From: Ligilactobacillus pobuzihii E100301 = KCTC 13174
GTDB taxonomy: Bacteria > Bacillota > Bacilli > Lactobacillales > Lactobacillaceae
Assembly: GCF_000349725.1 (NCBI RefSeq)
Contig: NZ_KB714697.1
Coordinates: 170,844-234,843, forward strand
Length of the DNA: 64,000 nt
Direction: 5' to 3'
This document shows, piece by piece, positions 44,808-53,052 of this stretch. Position numbers and translations under genes: made by a program. Position 1 is the stretch's first letter, and each line of letters starts with the position of its first letter. The notes under the pieces were generated by a model, which saw only the letters and a program-made list of their open reading frames with translations, was not told the origin of the DNA and made no database searches.

Positions 44808-45677
44808 TTAATAATTATCAATATCTTCCATCCATGCTAAGGCAAGTGCTTTTTCTCCTAAATGTGTGCCGATAACTGGCCCAAAATAACTGATATCGAT
44901 TGGGTGCTCTGGATATTGTTTAGTCAATTTTTGCTTCCAGTCTTGCGCTGCTTCTTCATCATTAGCGTGAATAATGATCATTCTAACTGGATAATCTAAT
45001 TTTTTTACTTTTTCGTCAAATAAACCTTCGACACGCTTAAGTGCACGTTTAGAAGAACGAACTTTATCAAATGCTACTATTTTGTCCGTTTCCTCATCAA
45101 AAGTCAGTATCGGTTTTATTTTCAATACACTACCAATAAAAGCCGAAGCATTTGATAAGCGTCCACCGCGCACTAGATTTTGTAGGTCATCTACAACAAA
45201 GTATTCGTCTGCTGTTTCACGTAAGTGCTCTAAGCGACTAAGAATTGTAGTAGTCGTTTCACCGTGTTGTGCCATGCGGGCCGCTTCGATCACCATATTA
45301 CCCATTAACATTACAGTAATTTTCGAATCAAATGGGATCACTTTAATATTTTTAACTTGTGGAGCAACTATAGTTTTGAGCGTATTATAAAGTCCAGAAA
45401 TTGTAGCAGCCAAATGAATACTGATCACTGCGTCATAACCCTGATCGCCTAAATTTTCATACATTTGAACTAACTCACCGATTGGTGGTTGTGAAGTGCT
45501 TGGAAAAGATTCAGACATCCTGAGATTATCAAAAAACTGACCAGTAGTGATATCTACACCTTCCTGATATGTTTTTCCATCAATAATTACTGGAATCGGA
45601 ACAATATGAATATTATATTTTTCTATTTGTTTTGGTGAAAGATAAGCCGTACTATCTGTAACTACAGCTATTTTCAT
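44808..45677 (-). CDS. DegV family fatty-acid-binding protein
   Basis: A 289-residue protein of the DegV/FakB fold. Its N-terminus IAVVTDSTAYLS, then VPIPVIIDGKTYQEGVDIT and STSQPPIGELV, bind the fatty-acid carboxylate. Family members act as FakB subunits that present fatty acids to the kinase FakA. FakA is not in the window. AGTAGGTGT precedes the ATG on the minus strand. The gene precedes the TIM-barrel epimerase gene. Confidence 0.9.
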   Translation of the reverse strand: MKIAVVTDSTAYLSPKQIEKYNIHIVPIPVIIDGKTYQEGVDITTGQFFDNLRMSESFPSTSQPPIGELVQMYENLGDQGYDAVISIHLAATISGLYNTLKTIVAPQVKNIKVIPFDSKITVMLMGNMVIEAARMAQHGETTTTILSRLEHLRETADEYFVVDDLQNLVRGGRLSNASAFIGSVLKIKPILTFDEETDKIVAFDKVRSSKRALKRVEGLFDEKVKKLDYPVRMIIIHANDEEAAQDWKQKLTKQYPEHPIDISYFGPVIGTHLGEKALALAWMEDIDNY

Positions 45678-45760
45678 AAATTTACACCTACTTTAGTCTT
45701 TTTTCTATTTAAATTTAAAATAATAGCGACTTTAATAGTAACATACTGAAGTCCTGTTAG

Positions 45761-46189
45761 CTAGTTTTCAATCCTATTAAAACTGGTGTTGAGCCGATTC
45801 AATAAGATTTTTAACAAGTTTTGTTCTTCTTTAGTCCATTGTGAAAATAGACGATCTTTGAGTTGGGTAAAATCCTGATCCATCTTCCTCAAAACCTCTT
45901 GTCCTTTGTTTGTCATGGTGTAGAGATATTTTTTTCGTGCAGTCGGTTTTTCACCCATTTTTTCAATTGCTAACAAATCTTTTTTGACTAGCTTACTTAA
46001 TTGTCGGCTTAAGGTTGAAACATCTAATTTTGTGGTCGAAACAAGTTCAGACTGCGTATTACTTCCGTCAGCAACATTTTGAAGTAACTGCCATTCTGCG
46101 ATGGTCACCGTATGTAAATGGGTCATTTGCTTTAATAGCTGCGTATAGTTTTTTTGAACATCTAATAAAATATCTAAACTTTCTTTCAT
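45761..46189 (-). CDS. MarR-family transcription regulator
   Basis: A 142-residue winged-helix regulator. The DNA-binding part is WQLLQNVADG, SELVSTTKLDVSTLSRQLSKLVKKDLL and the wing KMGEKPTARKKYLYTMTNKG. Dimerisation helices flank it. GGAGGTGA precedes the ATG on the minus strand. Its promoter overlaps two palindromes, suggesting self-repression. It is followed by degV about 80 bp downstream; whether it controls that group is an inference. Its ligand is unknown. Confidence 0.88.
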   Translation of the reverse strand: MKESLDILLDVQKNYTQLLKQMTHLHTVTIAEWQLLQNVADGSNTQSELVSTTKLDVSTLSRQLSKLVKKDLLAIEKMGEKPTARKKYLYTMTNKGQEVLRKMDQDFTQLKDRLFSQWTKEEQNLLKILLNRLNTSFNRIEN

Positions 46190-46204
46190 TACGTCACCTC
46201 CATA

Positions 46205-46247
46205 TATACATTACTTGTATAATACAACTTCACACATATCTAAACAA
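46205..46247 (-). promoter_or_regulatory. marR promoter with overlapping palindromes
   Basis: On the minus strand TTGTTT (46242-46247) and TATTAT (46219-46224) are 17 bp apart. Two palindromes cover the -10: TATACA-N5-TGTATA (46205-46221) and TTGTAT-A-ATACAA (46215-46227). This is a classic layout for autorepression by a MarR dimer. Confidence 0.6.
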
Positions 46248-46291
46248 CCTTAAGTTTACACTCTATAAAAAAGTTTTTTATTTTTTAATTA

Positions 46292-46322
46292 TTGACAAAT
46301 ATTTTTGCCCCAAAGGTAAATA
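46292..46322 (+). promoter_or_regulatory. Possible rqcH promoter
   Basis: TTGACA at 46292-46297 with TAAATA at 46317-46322; the 19-bp spacer is longer than ideal. Confidence 0.4.
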
Positions 46323-46367
46323 AAGGTTAAAATAATAGTACTGTAGATTTATATAAGGGAGTGTTTA

Positions 46368-48077
46368 ATGATGGCTTTCGATGGTTTGTTTGTGCATGCG
46401 ATGGTCAATGAATTAAAAAATATGTTGGTTAATGGTCGTGTTGCAAAAATATCACAGCCTTATTCGAACGAAGTGATTTTGACGATTCGTTCTAACCGAC
46501 AAAATTATCCGCTGTTGCTATCTGCAAACCCTAATTATGCTAGGATACAAGTAACAAAAATTCCATATACAAATCCCCAGACCCCAACCAACTTTACGAT
46601 GATGTTGCGTAAATATTTGGATGGGGCCAAAATCGAAGATATTTGGCAGTTACAAAATGATCGTGTGATTTATCTTAATTTTACCCGTAGAAATGAGCTC
46701 GGTGATCAAATCACACTTCTTTTGAGTATTGAAATTATGGGACGCCATAGTAATGTAATTTTAATTGATTCCCAGGAAAACAAGGTCTTAGATGCAATCA
46801 AACGCGTTTCTGCTCAGCAGGATAGATACCGAACTCTGTTACCTGGTTCTACCTATCGTACTCCTCCAAAACAAGATAAAAGTGACCCTTTTTCAACACA
46901 AGAGCTGTACGTTGAACTTAACAGACAATATCCCAACAGAGATGTTTTGGCGCAAAAGCTAGTTGATACGTATCAAGGTTTTTCAAAATTATCTGGTTTA
47001 CAATTGGCTGACATTTTACATTCAACAAACTATCCTTCATTACAGGAAGCTTATTCATATTTTCTTAATAAAACAAAACATCCTGACCCGGTTATTATAA
47101 CTAACAATAATAAGCTAGACTTTAGTTTCTTATCTGCCGAAATGAAAATTAACTCATCTTGGCCGACACTTAGCGAATTGTTGGACGCCTTCTACCAAGA
47201 TAAAGCCGAACACGACCGCGTCAAACAGCAAGGTGCAAATCTTATCAAAGTAGTAGCTAATAATTTGCGGAAAAACCAAAGAAAATTAAAGAAACAAAAT
47301 AAAGAATTCCAAGCAACTGAAAATGCAGATTCATACCGAGTCAAAGGTGAATTATTAACAACTTATTTATATCAAGTACAACGTGGAATGAATTCAATCA
47401 CTTTACCAAATTATTACGATAATGATAATTTGTTCGAAATCTCATTATCTAATCAGTTGAGTCCTTCGCAAAATGCTCAAAAGTATTTTAAACGATACCA
47501 AAAACTTAAAAATGCAGCCGTCTATCTCAACCAGCAAATTAAAAATACCAAGGCTGAAATCACTTATCTTGAATCACTCGCCAATGCAATCGAATTAGCT
47601 GACCCGAGAGATTTACCGGAGATCAAACTTGAGTTACAGGAACAAGGATACCTAAAAGCCCAAAAAGATAAACGCTCGCCAAAAAAGGCACGACGTCAGA
47701 ATAAAAGTAAGCCTGAATTATATTATGCTACGGATGGTACAGAAATTTCAGTTGGTAAAAATAATATTCAAAATGATCATTTGACTATGAAAACTGCTAG
47801 AAAAGATGAGATTTGGCTACATGTTAAAAACATTCCTGGTTCTCACGTTATAGTTCATTCCAATTCTCCAAGAGAATCAACCTTACTTGAAGCAGCTCAA
47901 ATTGCAGCATATTATTCCAAAGGAAGAGCGTCTGCAAATGTAGCGGTAGACTATGTACCTGTTAAAAATATCCGTAAACCTAATGGTGCTAAACCTGGTT
48001 TTGTAATTTACGAGGGACAAAAAACCTTGTATGTTACACCCCAAAAAGATAAAATCGATTCGTTAAAGCAAAAATAA
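46368..48077 (+). CDS. rqcH: Ribosome quality-control factor RqcH (NFACT/FbpA family)
   Basis: A 569-residue NFACT protein that adds alanine tails to stalled nascent chains on 50S subunits; older names treat it as fibronectin-binding protein FbpA. It has the NFACT-N start MAFDGLFVHAMVNEL and EIMGRHSNVIL near 125, a helix-hairpin and coiled-coil middle (about 270-430), and the NFACT-R domain with DEIWLHVKNIPGSHVIV near 490. GGGAG precedes the ATG; a second ATG follows directly. It stands alone with its own promoter and terminator. Confidence 0.92.
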   Translation: MMAFDGLFVHAMVNELKNMLVNGRVAKISQPYSNEVILTIRSNRQNYPLLLSANPNYARIQVTKIPYTNPQTPTNFTMMLRKYLDGAKIEDIWQLQNDRVIYLNFTRRNELGDQITLLLSIEIMGRHSNVILIDSQENKVLDAIKRVSAQQDRYRTLLPGSTYRTPPKQDKSDPFSTQELYVELNRQYPNRDVLAQKLVDTYQGFSKLSGLQLADILHSTNYPSLQEAYSYFLNKTKHPDPVIITNNNKLDFSFLSAEMKINSSWPTLSELLDAFYQDKAEHDRVKQQGANLIKVVANNLRKNQRKLKKQNKEFQATENADSYRVKGELLTTYLYQVQRGMNSITLPNYYDNDNLFEISLSNQLSPSQNAQKYFKRYQKLKNAAVYLNQQIKNTKAEITYLESLANAIELADPRDLPEIKLELQEQGYLKAQKDKRSPKKARRQNKSKPELYYATDGTEISVGKNNIQNDHLTMKTARKDEIWLHVKNIPGSHVIVHSNSPRESTLLEAAQIAAYYSKGRASANVAVDYVPVKNIRKPNGAKPGFVIYEGQKTLYVTPQKDKIDSLKQK

Positions 48078-48127
48078 AAAATCTGTACTTCTTACAGCAA
48101 CTATAGCTGGAGAAGTGCAGATTTTTT
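48076..48127. terminator. Bidirectional terminator after rqcH
   Basis: AAAAATCTGTACTTCT pairs with AGAAGTGCAGATTTTTT, with inner CAGC/GCTG pairing. A- and T-runs on both sides also allow it to end minus-strand transcripts from 48216. Confidence 0.85.
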
Positions 48128-48215
48128 GGGTCTAAACTTTTTAGTGTTGATGAGTCTTATCAAATGCTTCTATCCTAAATTCACTTAATATCCAAGACTC
48201 TAATATCGCATTTTT

Positions 48216-48677
48216 TTATCCAGTAGGTCGGTCATTTTTTAAAAGTTTCATATGGTGCGACCGTGACTTTTGAAAAGCCTGTTCCATTTTTTTATTAGGC
48301 CATTCTTTGATCGGAGAAAATTTAAAATTAACCTTCATACCATCTTTTTCAAAAGTTACCGCACGAATTTCAATGATCCTGAGCCATATACCAATATTAT
48401 TATCAAAAAAAATATCACCAACTTGCGGAATATTGTAATATTGATCCGGTGAAAATTTTAACTCATTTTCAGTCGCCAAATAATCGGTCGCTAGGTCTGG
48501 CGATCCGTATAACTGCCCTAAACAATAATAAAATATGCGATCGTCTTTTTTTCTATCCGGTTGTGCATCAATACCTAAAATATTGATAACAACAAATGTT
48601 CCACCATGATATTGAACAACATCTCCGATTGCAATGGGTTCAGTTTTTTTCCTTTTTAAGCGGATACTTTCGATCAT
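48216..48677 (-). CDS. Hypothetical protein, family not recognised
   Basis: A 153-residue soluble protein. I see a beta-rich first half (IAIGDVVQYHGGTFVVINILG), a central acidic part and a basic C-terminus (NKKMEQAFQKSRSHHMKLLKN). I do not recognise the family. An in-frame ATG at 48695 exists, but ACAGGAGGGTGC precedes the ATG at 48677, which fixes the start. No signal peptide or membrane segment. It stands between rqcH (convergent) and the HAD gene. Confidence 0.6.
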   Translation of the reverse strand: MIESIRLKRKKTEPIAIGDVVQYHGGTFVVINILGIDAQPDRKKDDRIFYYCLGQLYGSPDLATDYLATENELKFSPDQYYNIPQVGDIFFDNNIGIWLRIIEIRAVTFEKDGMKVNFKFSPIKEWPNKKMEQAFQKSRSHHMKLLKNDRPTG

Positions 48678-48797
48678 TATGCACCCTCCTGTCATCTAAC
48701 ATCTGTTATATACAAGAGTTAAGATGATTAAAATAAATTAGCCTTAAGTTCATTATAAACTGTCTTAAAATAATATCCAAATAATAATTAAATTTAT

Positions 48798-49488
48798 TTA
48801 AGTAAATTGCTTGATCTCAGATAAATTTTCAATTTGATATTTAGGCTTAATTTGAGAGAAATTTTGGGTAGAAAGCGGATTAAACCATGCTGTATCAATT
48901 CCAGCATTAATTCCTCCTAAAATATCCGAACTTAAAGAGTCCCCAATAATTAATGTTTTAGCCGGTAAGGCATGTGAGTGGGCAAAAAGGTATTCAAAGA
49001 AACGTGGATCAGGTTTTTCAACACCAATTTTTTCAGAAGTAAATATGTGTTCAAAAAAATGCGTTATTTGAGCATCATTTATCCGTTGAATTTGAGTTTT
49101 AAATACGCCGTTTGTTGCTAACAATATTTGTTTATTAACTTTAAATAGGTCATTTAATATCTGACTGGCACCGTCTATTTCTTCATGTCCATGTGCTAAA
49201 TAAGACAGATATTGAGCCGAACAAACGTTACCATCAATTTCCATATGAAAGTAATTTTTAAAAAAGGTATGAAATCTTCCTTCAAAAAGCTGTGTACGAG
49301 TAATTTCTTTTCTTTCAAGTTTTTTCCATAAGCTTTGGTTAAAACTATTAAATGCTTTCTTAGCAGATTGGTCTAAAATCAAATCAAAATTGTCAAATAA
49401 AAGTTCTAGCGCTTGCTGTTCCAGACCTAAAGTTTAATAATGTATCATCTAAATCAAATATAAATGTTTCGTATTTTTTTCTAGTCAA
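48798..49488 (-). pseudogene. HAD-family phosphatase (YjjG/YfnB type), frameshifted near the N-terminus
   Basis: A TTG start at 49488 has AGGAG seven bases upstream and gives MTRKKYETFIFDLDDTLLNF, motif I with the nucleophilic aspartate. The frame then shifts at about 49426-49434 (AACTTTAGG) and continues as GLEQQALELLFDNFDLILDQ to the stop at 48798. The rest has motif II (LLATNG), motif III lysine (GVEKPDPRFF) and motif IV (IIGDSLSSDILGG). It is thus a full nucleotidase-type HAD gene with a net +1 or -2 change. Without motif I, the 194-residue downstream piece alone would be inactive. Confidence 0.8.
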
Positions 49489-49498
49489 TTATATACTC

Positions 49499-50017
49499 CT
49501 AGTTAAGTTTTAACTCATAAGCTTTTCTCGTAGGATCACTTTGCTCTAATGTGACATCTACTATCCCACGGTACTGGAAGCCTACTTTTTCAATCACATG
49601 TTGCATTGCCATGTTTCGCGGGTGAGTATCAATACGGATGTGAGCAACACCCTTTTGCTTAACAATTTCAAGTATTTTTTGAATAAAGATCTCACTTAAT
49701 TGTTTTCCACGCGCTTCTTGTGCCATGGCAAAACGATGGATCACATAATATGACGCATCTGATAACCATTCACCTTCTCTGATTTCATCGTAAAATGGGT
49801 CAGGCCCTAATTTTAATGCAGCAATCCCCAAAATATCCGAATTATTTACGAGTAAGAATAGTTCTTGTAATTTGATATCTTCAGAAAAGGTTTCTTCATT
49901 AGGTGTTCCATCCTGCCATTGTGGTATTTTATTTTCCTTTAAAAATCTCTTGGCTTGGTTAAAAATTCGCATTACCACAGGAAGATCATTAAATGTTGCT
50001 ACTTTGATCTTTATCAT
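49499..50017 (-). CDS. GNAT family N-acetyltransferase
   Basis: A 172-residue acetyltransferase. Motif A is visible in RFAMAQEARGKQLSEIFIQK near residue 105, and motif B in ENMAMQHVIEKVGFQYRG-like NMAMQHVIEKVGFQYRG. The substrate is unknown. An upstream ATG at 50038 is in frame, but GGTGGTGA lies eight bases before the ATG at 50017. It sits between murI (28 bp upstream) and the HAD gene, whose ribosome-binding site overlaps this stop codon, so these are one operon. Confidence 0.85.
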   Translation of the reverse strand: MIKIKVATFNDLPVVMRIFNQAKRFLKENKIPQWQDGTPNEETFSEDIKLQELFLLVNNSDILGIAALKLGPDPFYDEIREGEWLSDASYYVIHRFAMAQEARGKQLSEIFIQKILEIVKQKGVAHIRIDTHPRNMAMQHVIEKVGFQYRGIVDVTLEQSDPTRKAYELKLN

Positions 50018-50045
50018 TACATGTTTCACCACCAACATTTAATAA

Positions 50046-50819
50046 TTATAATGAGAATAACTTTCGACTAAGTTCGAGTTCAGCTGGATCAGGATTACTA
50101 TTATAAAATCGAACTGCTCCGCTATTTAAGTCATTATTCAATGAATTATTTTTTAATTCGCTCTGTAAACGTGTGGCTGCCCCTTTTGCACCGTCAACAA
50201 TATATACTTGGCTACCAACTATTTTTTGAATGGCACCACGTGCAAATGGAAAGTGAGTGCAGCCAAGGACAATTGAATCTACTGTTTCTTTATATGGAGC
50301 CAATAAATCTTTTAAATAATTTTTTAAAGCCAAACTATCAGTCTCGCCACGTTCAATAAATTCAACTAGTTTTGAAGCAGGTAAAGGAATAATTTTTGCT
50401 TGATTTTTGTAATGACCGATCAATTCGGCAAACTTTTTTTCTTTTAAAGTTAATTGCGTAGCCATAACGACAACTTCTGAGTTTTTTTTATGGCAAATTG
50501 CAGGTTTAACTGCTGGTTCAAGTCCAATAAAAATAATCTCAGGAAATTCAGCTCTTAAACGGGAAATGGCAGCGCTTGTTGCAGTATTACAGGCAATCAC
50601 GATTGCTTTTACATTTTGTTGAAGAAACTTTTCTACTATATTATGACTCAGTTGAAAAACTTCTTCTCTATCTTTAATACCATACGGCGCATTCGCCGAA
50701 TCACCATAAAATAAATAAGTTTCATTTGGCATTAACTTGTAAAGTTCTTTTAAAACGCTAATACCACCAACACCGGAGTCGAAAACCCCGATCGGTCTTT
50801 GTTTTTCAATAGAATTCAA
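50046..50819 (-). CDS. murI: Glutamate racemase
   Basis: Makes D-glutamate for peptidoglycan. The 257-residue protein has PIGVFDSGVGG at the N-terminus and the two catalytic cysteines C77 (VIACNTATSA) and C187 (VLGCTHFPF). YGDSANAPYG near 39 is also a family mark. The start is TTG with GGAGG nine bases upstream on the minus strand. It follows the aminotransferase gene by 19 bp. Confidence 0.95.
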   Translation of the reverse strand: MNSIEKQRPIGVFDSGVGGISVLKELYKLMPNETYLFYGDSANAPYGIKDREEVFQLSHNIVEKFLQQNVKAIVIACNTATSAAISRLRAEFPEIIFIGLEPAVKPAICHKKNSEVVVMATQLTLKEKKFAELIGHYKNQAKIIPLPASKLVEFIERGETDSLALKNYLKDLLAPYKETVDSIVLGCTHFPFARGAIQKIVGSQVYIVDGAKGAATRLQSELKNNSLNNDLNSGAVRFYNSNPDPAELELSRKLFSL

Positions 50820-50838
50820 AATCGCTTGCCTCCATACA

Positions 50839-52008
50839 CTAATTATTGATCACATACTCTTTTATTCGTTGCGCAGCCGTCTTTAAATCATCCAGAGAAG
50901 CAGCATAACTGATCCTGACGTACCCTTCTCCTCCAGGCCCAAATGATGCTCCAGGGATTAAAGCAACGCGCGCTTTTTTAGCTAACTGTCGTACAAATTT
51001 CCATGAATCTGTACCAAATTTCGTTGGTATCTTTGCAAATAAATAAAAAGCACCATCTGGACTAGCAACATCAAAGCCACATTCTTCCAACTCATGACAT
51101 AAGAAATCACGCCTTTTAATATATGCTGCTTTCATTGGTTCACTATCAGCTTGCCCATTAGTTAATGCTTCTAATGCGGCATATTGGACATTGTTAGTTG
51201 GAGCAGTAACTAAATACTGATGGGTTTTAATTGCCTGTTCGATGAAGTCACTTGGCCCCATTAAAAAACCTGCCCTCCAGCCAGTCATGGCATGCGATTT
51301 AGACAAACCCGAAACCAATAGAACCTGATCAGGTAAAAACTCGGCTAAGCTAGTATGTGTTTCATTATTATAGCTAAGTTCTGCATATATTTCGTCACAT
51401 AAAACCCACATGCCACTTTCTTTAATAACTTTAGACAATTCTTTCAATTGCTCCCTAGAATATGTGACCCCTGTTGGGTTGCTAGGATAAACTAAAACTA
51501 AAGCTTTAATATTTTTGTCTTGATTAGCTTTAATAGTTACCCTTAACTTTTCTGGTGTTAAAACAAAATCATCGTCACTTGTATCGATCGTGATACATTT
51601 ACCGTGGTTAATTTGCGTAATTGGTATATAAATTGGAAAAACTGGCGTGGGAACTAGTACTACATCATCTGGATTTAAGATAGTTTGTAGTGAGACTGCT
51701 ATGCTTTCAGTTGCTCCAATTGTTGTAATTACTTGCTCTGCTCGATAATCTAAATGGTATTTTGTATTGTAATAATCTGCTGCTGCTTTTCGCAACGTTG
51801 GAATACCAGGATTTGGCGCATAATGAGATTGATCATCATTGATTGCATCAACTGCAGCTTGTTTGACATGGTCGGGGGTATTAAAGTCTGGTTCACCCAA
51901 AGTCAATTTAATAATTTCGGGAATACCACTAACGTCAATATCAAATTGACGAATATCTGAAATTGCAACTTGTTCTACTTGTTGGTTAAATTTGTGTTTT
52001 AAAACCAT
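50839..52008 (-). CDS. Class I PLP-dependent aminotransferase (PatA/AraT-like)
   Basis: A 389-residue fold-type I aminotransferase. The PLP lysine is K237 in SGLSKSHAMTGWRAG; other marks are LGEPDFNTPDHV near 38, YPSNPTG near 174, DEIYAEL near 205 and VRISYA near the end. It resembles N-acetyl-diaminopimelate (PatA) and aromatic (AraT) aminotransferases of lactic acid bacteria; I cannot separate them. AAAGGGTGTGAG precedes the ATG. Its neighbour murI hints at a cell-wall precursor role, which is an inference. Confidence 0.87.
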   Translation of the reverse strand: MVLKHKFNQQVEQVAISDIRQFDIDVSGIPEIIKLTLGEPDFNTPDHVKQAAVDAINDDQSHYAPNPGIPTLRKAAADYYNTKYHLDYRAEQVITTIGATESIAVSLQTILNPDDVVLVPTPVFPIYIPITQINHGKCITIDTSDDDFVLTPEKLRVTIKANQDKNIKALVLVYPSNPTGVTYSREQLKELSKVIKESGMWVLCDEIYAELSYNNETHTSLAEFLPDQVLLVSGLSKSHAMTGWRAGFLMGPSDFIEQAIKTHQYLVTAPTNNVQYAALEALTNGQADSEPMKAAYIKRRDFLCHELEECGFDVASPDGAFYLFAKIPTKFGTDSWKFVRQLAKKARVALIPGASFGPGGEGYVRISYAASLDDLKTAAQRIKEYVINN

Positions 52009-52039
52009 TTTCTCACACCCTTTTCATTAAATTGGGACT

Positions 52040-52048
52040 ATTATAACA
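52040..52048 (-). promoter_or_regulatory. Extended -10 promoter of the aminotransferase-murI operon
   Basis: On the minus strand TGT followed by TATAAT, 32 bp before the aminotransferase start. Confidence 0.6.
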
Positions 52049-52098
52049 ATTTAAACAAACAAATTGCCACCAAGTTTAAAAAAATGTCAAAGTACTTG

Positions 52099-52863
52099 CT
52101 ATTTATTATTATCTTCTACTACCTTGATCTCAGTTTCTGGTGAAAATAGTTCTCGTTGTTCTTTTGTTGGCATTTTATCAGTAATAAACAATGAAATTTT
52201 ATCCAAAGAACAAATTCGGTAATAGGACCTGTTCACAAATTTTTGATGTTCGGCTACTAAAATTACTTTACGTGCTCGTTTAGCAGCCATACCCACAATC
52301 TCAGCATCATCTTGATCAAGTAAATAGACTCCGTGTTCATCGATACCTGAAGCAGCGATAAACGCTGTATCAAACATGATATCCTGTAATTCTTCCATAG
52401 CCAAATGTGAATAGAAAAAACGATTGTCATGATCTAAAGTTCCGCTCAGGCTTTTGACTGTTACCTTATTATTTTGTGCTAGTGCAATACAATTATCGAG
52501 CGAATGAGTGACTACTGTTAGAGGAACATTTAAATTCTGACAAGTTTTTAATAAAATCGTAGACGAATCAATAAAATAAACATGCTGTGGCTTAAAGTAA
52601 TTTAAGGCTTCAATCGCGATTTGGGTCTTTGACTTATTAAATCGAGCTAAACGACTTTCATAATTTGGCACACTACGGCCAAAATCAAGTGGCAATATAC
52701 CACCATGAGTACGGCGGACTTCTCCTCGTTTTGTCAGCAGTACAATATCACGACGGGCAGTATCTTGTGAAATACCAAATTCATTCATAATATCTTTGGT
52801 AGATAATTCCTGCCGTTCTTCTAATAATTGTTTGATTAATTCAATTCTTTTTTCTTGACTCAA
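52099..52863 (-). CDS. DeoR-family transcription regulator
   Basis: A 254-residue repressor. The N-terminal helix-turn-helix has KRIELIKQLLEERQELSTKD and GISQDTARRDIVLLTKRGEVRRTHGG; the C-terminal sugar-phosphate-sensing domain has the DSSTILLKTCQNL and VAEHQKF stretches. The frame extends to 52923, but GAGGTGATCAAG directly precedes the TTG at 52863 and matches the family start. No sugar or nucleoside genes are beside it, so its target is unclear. Confidence 0.88.
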   Translation of the reverse strand: MSQEKRIELIKQLLEERQELSTKDIMNEFGISQDTARRDIVLLTKRGEVRRTHGGILPLDFGRSVPNYESRLARFNKSKTQIAIEALNYFKPQHVYFIDSSTILLKTCQNLNVPLTVVTHSLDNCIALAQNNKVTVKSLSGTLDHDNRFFYSHLAMEELQDIMFDTAFIAASGIDEHGVYLLDQDDAEIVGMAAKRARKVILVAEHQKFVNRSYYRICSLDKISLFITDKMPTKEQRELFSPETEIKVVEDNNK

Positions 52864-52894
52864 CTTGATCACCTCAAAAATGTTTTCACCTTTT

Positions 52895-52900
52895 ATTATA
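52895..52900 (-). promoter_or_regulatory. -10 element of the DeoR gene
   Basis: TATAAT on the minus strand, 32 bp before the TTG start. The -35 region is not clear. Confidence 0.4.
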
Positions 52901-52965
52901 TGGGTTTTCTTACGTAATTGCACGTATTCCTAATGATTGTTTCTTTTGTTTTAACTTTTTCGTTT

Positions 52966-52977
52966 AGTTAAAGTAAC
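52966..52977 (+). repeat. Copy of the 12-base half-site AGTTAAAGTAAC
   Basis: Identical to one arm of the 26-bp inverted repeat at 17262-17287. It lies about 100 bp upstream of the DeoR start, between DeoR and the ppaC terminator, without the second arm. Confidence 0.5.
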
Positions 52978-52993
52978 TTTATACTTTTTAATA

Positions 52994-53031
52994 GTTAAAA
53001 AAAGAACACCCTAAAGTATAAGGTGTTCTTT
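52994..53031 (-). terminator. Terminator of ppaC
   Basis: AAAGAACACC pairs with GGTGTTCTTT; on the minus strand a run of seven T residues follows. Confidence 0.88.
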
Positions 53032-53052
53032 CGTACTAATAAAACATATTTT

